Source: Platynereis dumerilii | Lineage: Eukaryota; Annelida; Polychaeta; Phyllodocida; Nereididae | Direction of reading: 5' to 3' | DNA: 64,000 nt | Assembly (NCBI GenBank): GCA_026936325.1 | Contig: JAPTHN010000100.1 | Location: forward strand, 1,124,011-1,188,010 | Part shown: positions 56,696-64,000 of the stretch, one piece after another | Position numbering within the stretch: position 1 is the stretch's first letter | Layout of the letters: each line of letters opens with the position of its first letter | Notes under the pieces: model-generated | Database searches by the model: none | The model's input: the letters and a program-made list of their open reading frames with translations, nothing else | What the model was told of the DNA's origin: nothing | Program-made: the position numbers and the translations under genes

Positions 56696-58320
56696 AAGTA
56701 CTTATCCTCTCAGTTACAAGTACTTACTCTACATACGTAAATGGGGACAAAATGACCATAATTTTTTCTAAAATTTAATGTCGCTTTCAGAAAATTAAAC
56801 AATTAAAACTAAATGTGTAAGAAATTCAATTGCAACTCATCAATAAATCTACCTACCTTTCTGCCAAACAACTGTCTATCTACATAACTATCTATCAATA
56901 GGCCTATATCACCTTTTCCAGACACTGACCCATTTTGTCTGACATTTCCCTTAACTGTAACTTGTCTGATGTTATGTAACATGTCTGATGTTATGTAACA
57001 TGTCCGATGTTATGTAACTTGTCTGAAATTTTTGAAACTTGTCTGACATTTGTCTGGAACTGTAACATGTCAAATGTGATGTCTTAAAGTGTAACATGTC
57101 TGATGTGACATGACCTGTCTGGAATTGATGTAACTTGTCTGATATTTGTCTTGCAGTGTGACATGTCTGATGTGATGTCTTGCACTGTAACATGTCAGAT
57201 ATTATTACGATGTAACTTGTTTTTAAATGATGTAACTTGTCTGAAATTGATGTAACTTGTCTGACATTAATGCAACCTGTCTGATATTGATAATTTGATA
57301 TACATGTACATGTAATTCACTAGGCACCACTGTAACATGTCTTGACAATAATGTAACTTGTCTGACATTGATGTAACTTATCTCTGACATAAATATTCCT
57401 TGTCTGACATAGGCCTACATATATGCACAATTGAATTACTCAACTTGAACGAAAGATCTTCGCTGACACAGATGAAGGTTGACCAACATTAAAACAAATC
57501 TTGTTTGACATTGAGAAGCAGCTGAGCTGTTTGTTTGACATTGAGTCACCTCTAATGACATTGAGGCAAGTAAATGCCAATTGCTTTGGTGGTCTCTAGA
57601 AAATATGCTTCCATTTTGACATTGAGGTGTGTTGCATGACATTCAGCGGTAAATAGCAAGTTCACAAGATCATCAGAAAATTTACGAATATGTAGTGGAA
57701 ACGAAACTATGAAAAATACCATAAAATGAAAGGGACAACATAAAAATAAGGACTTTCTGGAATTATATCACAGCTTTGACACGTCTTGGGTGACCTTGGA
57801 AGAGACAGAAAAATTAGATGACAGACGAAAAATATTTTAAAATTATTAGACTAAAAATACGGGAAATACGAAAAGTAGGAAGACGAAATTTTAAAAACTT
57901 CGATAAATTTTCAGAAAAAAAACAACTTAGAGGAAGGATGGTAAATAAAAACTAAAGTCTGCGTAGTGCATCGACTTAAAAATATCAAGTAAAAATGTAA
58001 CAAGTGCCCAGAGGAGGTAAAAATACGCAAGATCTGAAGTCTGTAAAGAGTGCATGGCACTATTCAAAATTCCGGAAGTACAAAAGTACAAAGAGTGTAC
58101 AGCAAATGATCTACAGCAATCTAGGGGTCAATGGTGAGCTGATGGTTGAAGCAAAGCAAGGCAGACAACTTAGCAGTGTTGCATGAGGGTTGGGGGGGGG
58201 GGGGGTGTTTTGATGGCTGGTGGATCTCTCTCACCTGCCTTCCCCCCCAAAAAAAATTTGTGCTTGCTGGTTTTATTTGATTATTATCAGGGTAACATTT
58301 TCGTGTAGGGTTCTTTAATA
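56696..58320. repeat. Tandem duplication, copy 1 (1625 bp)
   Basis: It starts ACCATCCCCAAAGTACTT and is followed directly by copy 2, which starts with the same bases at 58321. Both copies keep the same order: a TAACTTGTCTGACATT minisatellite, a GACATTGAG block, an A-rich block, then a G/C run and GGCTGGTGGATCTCTCTCAC. Confidence 0.92.
56940..57425. repeat. ~20-bp minisatellite in copy 1
   Basis: Many units of GATGTAACTTGTCTGACATT and GTAACATGTCTGATGT, irregularly spaced. The reading frames within are artefacts. Confidence 0.88.
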
Positions 58321-59822
58321 ACCATCCCCAAAGTACTTAACCTCTAAGTTACAAGTACTCTACATATATTATGTAAATGGGGAAAAAATGACCATATTTT
58401 TTTCTAAATGTCGCTTTCTGAAAATTAGACAATTAATATTAAATTTGTAAGAAATCAAATCGACCTACCTTTCTGCCAAACGACTGTCTATCTGCACAAC
58501 TATCTATCAATAGGCCTATATATCACCTTTTCCAGACACTGACCCATTTTGTCTGACATTTCCTTAACTGTAACTAGTCTGATGTTATGTGACATGTCTG
58601 ATGTAACATAACTTGTCTGAATTTTTTGTAACTTGTCTGACATTTGTCTGGAACTGTAACATGTCTAATGTGATGTCTTTTTAAGTGTAACATGTCTGAT
58701 GTGACATGACCAGTCTGGAATTGATGTAACTTGTCTGACATTCGTTTTTGCACCGTAACATGTCTGGTATTATTACGATGTAACTTGTTTTAAATTGATG
58801 TATCTTGTCTTGACATTAATGCAACCTGTCTGATATTGATATAATTCACTTTTCACCAGTGTAACATGTCTTAACACTGATGTAACTTGTCTGTTACATA
58901 GACATTACTTGTCTGACATATACATGCACAATTAAAATACCTAACTTGAATGAAAGATCTTCACTGATGTGACTTGACCGACATTAAAACAGATCTTGTT
59001 TGGCATTGAGGTGCATCTGCAGCTGTTTGTTTGACATTGAGTCACCTCTAATGACATTGAGGCAAGTAAATGCCAATTGCTTTGGTGGTCTCTAGAAAGT
59101 ATGCCTCCACTTTGACATTGAGGCGTGTTGCATGACATTGAGGGGTAAATAACAAGTTCACACGATCATCAGAAAATTTACGAATAAGTAGAAGAAACGA
59201 AACTATGAAAAATACTATAAAATAAAAAGAGACAAAATAAAAATAAGGACTTTCTGGAATAGAATTATATCACAGCTTTGACACGTCTTGGGTGACCCTG
59301 GAAGAGACAGAAAAATTAGATGACAGACGAAAAATATTTTAAAATTATCAGACTAAAAATACGGGAAATATGAAAAACAGGAAGATGAAATTTTAAAAAC
59401 TTCGATAAATTTCCAGAAAAAAGAAAAACCATTTAGAGGAAAGATGGTAAAAAAAAAATCTGAAGTCTGCGTAGTGCATCGACTTAAAAACATCAAGTAA
59501 AAATGTAACAAGTGCCCTCAGGAGAGGATGGATGGTAAAAATACGAAAGATCTAAAGTCTGTGTACGGAGTAGCACTATTCAAAATTCCGGAAGTGCAAA
59601 AGTACAAAGAGTGTACAGCAAATGATCTACAGCAATCTGGGGGTCAGTGGTGAGCTGATGGTTGAAGCAAAGCAAGACAGACAGTTCAGCAATGTTGCAT
59701 GAGGGTGGGGGGGGGGTGTTTTGATGGCTGGTGGATCTCTCTCACCTGCCCCCCCCCCCTGATAAGTGGTGCTGGCTGGTTTTATTTGAATATTATCAGG
59801 GACCCTGATTCGGGGTAACATG
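58321..59822. repeat. Tandem duplication, copy 2 (~1.5 kb)
   Basis: It matches copy 1 throughout with scattered substitutions and small indels. The minisatellite part is at 58550-58925. It ends near GGTTTTATTTGAATATTATC and GGGGTAACAT. Confidence 0.92.
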
Positions 59823-59963
59823 TTTGAAAATTATTCTTTTTATTATCATCACGGTTACATGTTCATTTAGTATTCTTTTTTTGTAAGAGCTTTTTTGCCA
59901 ACTTTATGGTGGGTATATCAATTGATATGTACTTGAAAATATTTTGGATGAAGCAGTATTATT

Positions 59964-60401
59964 CAGCGGTCGGAGTCAGGAGTCAGAGTTATGGAGTGGG
60001 AGGTTTTTGGGTGAAGTAAAAAAATTAAATTTTTAGGTTGAGGCAGAGTCAGGAATACATTTGATGACTCCTGACTCGTAAAAAATAATTTATATAATAA
60101 AAAAAAAACAACAGTTTCAACAATGTGATACGTGTCAAATTTTACAGAAATCTTCCGAAACAAGACTTAAAGCGTTCGAAATCCTACGGAATATCATTTT
60201 TTCCCCTACTATCCTAGTGATATTTGTTTCAATAATGCCGATAACAGGAGCTGGAGTAGTAAGTCAGGAGAACTATATGGAGTCTCAGTCGCGAGTTGCT
60301 TTTTAGCCAGCCAAAGGAGTCAAAGAGTCCGGAGTCACGTTTTAGAAAGCCGAAGGAGTCAGAGTCGGTTCGCTTACTATCGAGCTGACTCTGACGTCCT
60401 G
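59964..60401. mobile_element. Possible hAT-like MITE with GGAGTCAGAG repeats
   Basis: Left CAGCGGTCGGAGTCAG and right CTGACTCTGACGTCCTG are weakly inverted. GGAGTC and GGAGTCAGAGT motifs recur near both ends. No matching target duplication. The ends are uncertain. Confidence 0.35.
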
Positions 60402-60767
60402 TAAAAAAAACTTAACATTTTCTACTATCATTATTAATAGGGCAGATATGGTAACCACCAGCCACTGCATGGGTTGACTAACCACAGCACGTGGAAGGAG
60501 CAAGCTGCAGGCAAGCAAGCATGGCATGGAGAGGAGGCTTATTACATTTTTCAAAGAGAACCCAAAGGCATATCTGAGAAATTGAGGGGGTGGGGAAATT
60601 GCTGACCCGACAATTGGGCCGACATAGGAAGAACCCTGGATCCAAACTTCAACATTGTTACATATTAACATATTAACACCCCCTCCCACCAGATTCTCTG
60701 CAAATTTCATATCACCACTCTAGCAAAGCCAAAGTATAAATTCTGTTGTGTGTCAAGGGACAGTGAT

Positions 60768-60965
60768 GGATGGATGGATGATTGGGGCTTTACGTCCTGC
60801 ATTTATGCACTTGGTAGGCTAATTAGGACAGGAGGAGGACACGTCAATGAGGCAAAAGGTGATTGAAACAGCCGTCCAACATAGGTCAAGTTGACCTGGC
60901 AAGATCTGGATTCGAATCCTGGACCCAGCGATTGGCAACCACGAGGGACAGTCAAACTACACAGC
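60768..60965 (-). mobile_element. SINE (group A), well preserved
   Basis: Plus strand: GATTGGGGCTTTACGTCCTG, CATTTATGCAC, then GGAGGAGGACACGTCAATGA, CCGTCCAACATAGGTC, GACCTGGCAAGAT and GGATTCGAATCCTGG (B box). It is the best copy for defining the family consensus. Confidence 0.72.
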
Positions 60966-61076
60966 AAATTGTGATCATTTTAATATTTGATTTTTTTTTG
61001 CAAATTCACTTTTAAACTGCTTTTCAATTTATTATATAAAGAAAAGTGTGCTTACCCCCCTTAAAGGGCCCCTTTC

Positions 61077-61098
61077 AATAATCTCAACCCCGGATCCG
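61077..61098. mobile_element. Solo hAT-like terminus
   Basis: CGGATCCGCCCCTG is the right-end type of CAGGGGCGGATCC hAT repeats. I see no left partner nearby. Confidence 0.3.
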
Positions 61099-61344
61099 CC
61101 CCTGGGCCCTAGAGAAACTACTATAAATTATGAAGAACTGGAAGAAAGAGAGAGGGCAAGAGGGGGGGGCTGGATCATAACTTACCTGATGGAATGTCCC
61201 AGGCCATCCAGGTAAAAATTATAGAACACACTAAGAACACACCTGCCCCTTTTTTCTGCTCAGTTTACCCCAGGAGTTTACCCCAGTCTGTTAGTCTCTG
61301 TGCCCCCCTAAAGCAATGCCCCCCACAAGTTAGGAAGTGGTGAA

Positions 61345-62700
61345 TTGTTAGCCTTGAGGCTCCCAACCAGCAGATCAGCGACTCAAAAGATCGGAGAAAG
61401 CAAAGATCATACAGTGCACTTTACAATAATTTGGAGAAATTTGGTTTTCCTGAAATACCAAAAGGTTTTTTGAAATATCAAAAGCTTTTTGATTTGTTAG
61501 CATTGAGGCCTTCAACAACTCACAGATCAGACACCCACTGATCATAGAAAGCAAAGATCATATAGTGCACTCTAAAATAATTAAGACAAAATTGGTTTTT
61601 TGAAATAACAAAAGGTTTTTTAGAAACAACCACAGTGATTTGTTAGCATTGAGGCCTTCAACAACTAACAGATCAGAAACTCAAAGATGAGAGAAAGCAA
61701 AGATCATACAGTGCACTCTAAATTTGGACAAACTTGGTTTTTTGAAATACCAAAAGGTTTCCTTAAACAACCACTGTGAATTGTTACCCTTGAGGTCACC
61801 AACAGCAGATCAGAGAAAGCAAAGATCATACAGTGCACTCTGAAATTACTTGGACGAAGTTGGTATTTTGAAATACCAAAAGGTATTTTGAAAATGAAAT
61901 ATCAAAAGGTTTTTTTTAAACAACAGTAAATGGTTAGCATTGATGCCCTCAACAACTTACAGATCAGACACAAAAAGATCAGGGAAAGCAAAGATCATAC
62001 AGTGCACTCTAAAATGATTTTGACAAAGTTGGTTTTTTTAATTACCAAAAAGGTTTTTCGAACTACCAAAAGGTTTTCTTAACGACCACGGTGGTGAATT
62101 GTTAGCACTGAGGCCTTCAACAACTTACAGATCAGACACTCAACGATGAGATAAAGCAAAGACCATACAGTGCACTCTAAAATAACTTGGATGAACTTGG
62201 TTTTTTGAAATACCAAAAGTTTTTTTTTTAAACAACAATGGGTTCACTGCGAATAGCGGGCGTTAGTGGAACTCTCCTTTTTCCAGCTCTCCTGTGTTGA
62301 CGAGCAGAATAAAACTATTTCCGGAAACATCAGCCTGGGAATTTACAATGGAGCCGGGGTTCCTAAGGTCCGTAACAAAGTCTAATCAGCCTGACAGTAC
62401 TGGAATATGGTGGCAATCCATGCTAAACATTCAATTTAAGACTCGGCAATGCAAATCCGTAATGTTTTCAATGGATTAAAAGTGCCCTGGGGCCTGGAAT
62501 GCCAGCTTCACTGACTCAGCAATGGTACAAAATGGCAGCTTGTTCCCAGATATAGTTTTATTCTGCTCGTCAACACAGGAGAGCTGGAAAAAGGAGAATT
62601 CCACTATCACGGCCTATTGTTAGCACTGAGGCCTTCAACAACTTACAGATCAGACACTCATCGTTGAGCAAAGATCATAAAAATCATTCTAAAAGAACTT
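61345..62700. repeat. Tandem array of ~150-170-bp units, seven copies
   Basis: GCAAAGATCATACAGTGCAC or close variants stand at 61400, 61551, 61697, 61819, 61988, 62156 and (5' part) 62668. Each unit also has TTAGCATTGAGGCCTTCAAC and AAATACCAAAAGGTTTTTT. The last gap (512 bp) is explained by the MITE at 62266-62604. Confidence 0.93.
62266..62604. mobile_element. MITE with TA flanks, nested in the tandem array
   Basis: Ends GTGGAACTCTCCTTTTTCCA and TGGAAAAAGGAGAATTCCAC form a ~53-bp inverted repeat with two mismatches. TA stands on both sides (62264-62265 and 62605-62606). Weaker inverted similarity outside (AATAG, G..TAGTGG) leaves the exact ends slightly open. Tc1/mariner-like by target. Confidence 0.8.
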
Positions 62701-62994
62701 CATTTTCGTAATTTCTGTCTCATTCTGCTTGAGAACCACATGCACTGCTTCCATAACTACAATATTTTATACCTTAACTTTCAGCATTAAATTTTCTAAT
62801 TTTATTCAAAATGATTCCCCCCCCCCCCAAACCAAGATCAATCAGCCCCCCCCTGAAAATTTCCTGGCTGTGCCACTGAACATACCTTAATGATTTCGCA
62901 AATATATCTTGACAATTCTCTTTCCATGTCACCAGAATTCCATCAGATTTTCTGCCCCATTAGATAAGAATGACAGAGGAAGTGCAGGGGCGGA
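62701..62994. other. Non-coding with C-run hAT-type end
   Basis: Two C runs and TTCCTGGCTGTGCCACTG near 62862-62880 resemble a worn CAGTGGC-type terminus. Nothing else is recognised. Confidence 0.35.
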
Positions 62995-63587
62995 TCCAGT
63001 TTTTTAAATACGGTGCAAAAAGTTAAATTCTTTTTTAACTCAAGCATATCAATTGTAACTTATTTAGAAACAGTAGAAGTATTTGCAACATAGGTCGAGG
63101 TCTCCTGGTCACCGAACACAGCTGGAATAAAAAAATGGACACAGCGATTTAATAGCAGTGATTCGATGTCTAGAGTGCTACCAAGTACCAACTAGCTAAC
63201 CGCGCATGGGTTAGAACCCGGATGGGGAACCCGAAAGTTTCTGCGCACCTTCTTGAGCCAAATCCCAGCTGGATGTTGTTTGGATGAAACGTTAAATTGG
63301 CCGCCCCCTTGTATCAGTGTCTGTGCTGGGCAAGTAAAAGATCTCTCACGTGGAGTAAATGTAACATGTTGTTGAGGACTCCAATTCTCTCTCCATCTCA
63401 TCTATCAACCCTCACGAGCACCTAGAACTGGGCTCAGAAGGCTGCACTTACCATATATCTATCTATCTACCCCCCCCCCCTTGAATTCATGACCAATAAT
63501 ATTGATTTGGTTTTAACCCGAAAGGTCTATAAGAAATGGTAAAGTGTAACGACCCAAAAATATCTCTATATTACAAATCCGCCCCTG
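62995..63587. mobile_element. Probable hAT-like element carrying a nested SINE
   Basis: CAGGGGCGGATCCAG at 62995 and CAAATCCGCCCCTG ending at 63587 share 11 inverted terminal bases. The flanking 8-mers do not match, so one end may be from another copy. The group B SINE lies inside. Confidence 0.45.
63150..63460 (+). mobile_element. SINE (group B), longest copy
   Basis: Head with TAGAGTGCTACCAAGTACCA and GGGTTAGAACCCGG (B-box-like). Then GGATGAAACGTTAAATTGGC, CCCCTTGTATCAGTGTC, AGTAAAAGATCTCTCACG and AGAACTGGGCTCAGAAGG, ending in a TATC microsatellite and a C run. Confidence 0.72.
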
Positions 63588-63589
63588 AG

Positions 63590-64000
63590 TTCTGAGACTA
63601 TTTTGATTAATGCTATCATACAGGACACTGCAGGTGGCTTGATCAAGCTAAACACTTCAGCCTTGCTCATGACAACAAGTAGCAGCTTAGAAGCACAATC
63701 AGTAAACAAAATGCTAAATAAATTATATGAGTGATCACTACTGTTTACTTTGTAGTAAATAATAGTAAAATGCAGTCATTGAGAACTTTACAGTCGATAA
63801 TTATCAATGAAAATTATGTGAGACCATCAGATAGAGACTCATAGAGAGTGACATATAATGAGATAAGATGAAGAAAATCTTCACTTAAGCTCCAATGAAA
63901 CTCCAAGAAACCTTCAAGTGGAAACTCAACAATGTACCAGAGTGAAATCACTATAGTGAAGAGTATTCAAGAGCTCTTGTAAAGAGGAACTGGTTAATAT
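63590..64000. other. Non-coding, no recognised feature
   Basis: AT-rich sequence up to the window edge. No repeat or gene is recognised. Confidence 0.4.

Noticed and set aside
60180-60192. Copy of the composite's terminal bases (ATCCTACGGAAT) far from the element
   Set aside because: Only about 13 bases match and the neighbouring sequence does not; probably chance.
1-64000. Retroviral or Polinton-type elements
   Set aside because: No LTR pair, capsid, integrase or polymerase-B text was recognised; the only reverse transcriptase is of LINE type.

Overview
The window is nuclear DNA from an invertebrate animal: split genes with GT-AG introns, AT-rich non-coding DNA, tRNA-derived SINEs, a LINE reverse transcriptase and many short inverted-repeat transposons. 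The octamer TAGGCCTA occurs at least 11 times, and the repeats look like those of marine invertebrates. An echinoderm, hemichordate or similar animal fits, but the sequence does not prove a species.

Three host genes are supported. (1) Plus strand, 15479-19327: the last six exons of ORC4, the origin recognition complex subunit. They encode the C-terminal ~237 residues; the AAA+ half must lie upstream of the window or beyond an intron of more than 15 kb. (2) Plus strand, 20349-27470: a complete five-exon SLC46-type transporter (MFS superfamily, folate-transporter family) of 498 predicted residues, starting about 500 bp after the ORC4 polyadenylation signal. (3) Minus strand, 39985-36290: a three-exon C2H2 zinc-finger regulator of 940 predicted residues with CtBP-type motifs. 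A candidate 5' UTR exon and an E2F-rich promoter-like region lie about 11.4 kb upstream, at 51.0-52.0 kb.

The rest is largely mobile DNA and tandem repeats. 0-15 kb: SINEs, two hAT-type MITEs with perfect 8-bp target duplications, and an 8.9-kb inverted-repeat composite (5896-14838). One arm of the composite carries 14 copies of a ~151-bp satellite; its centre holds a ~60-bp minisatellite and a dead CR1/L2-like LINE. 19.8-28.6 kb: SLC46 introns with three more hAT MITEs, SINEs and hairpins. 28.6-35.7 kb: AT-rich DNA with no recognised mobile element, possibly including a long zinc-finger 3' UTR. 40-51.4 kb: probable first intron of the zinc-finger gene, with SINEs and minisatellites. 52-64 kb: a hAT-like element, a 1625-bp tandem duplication of a minisatellite block, a ~150-170-bp tandem array interrupted by a TA-flanked MITE, and more SINEs.

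The three genes do not form a pathway: replication initiation, solute transport and transcription control simply adjoin. I saw no convincing RNA gene, CRISPR array, virus copy or new defence system. The most unusual structures are the inverted-repeat composite with its YY1-motif satellite, the group of foldback hAT elements, and the E2F-site cluster. All gene models are by eye from splice signals, reading frame and remembered family sequences.
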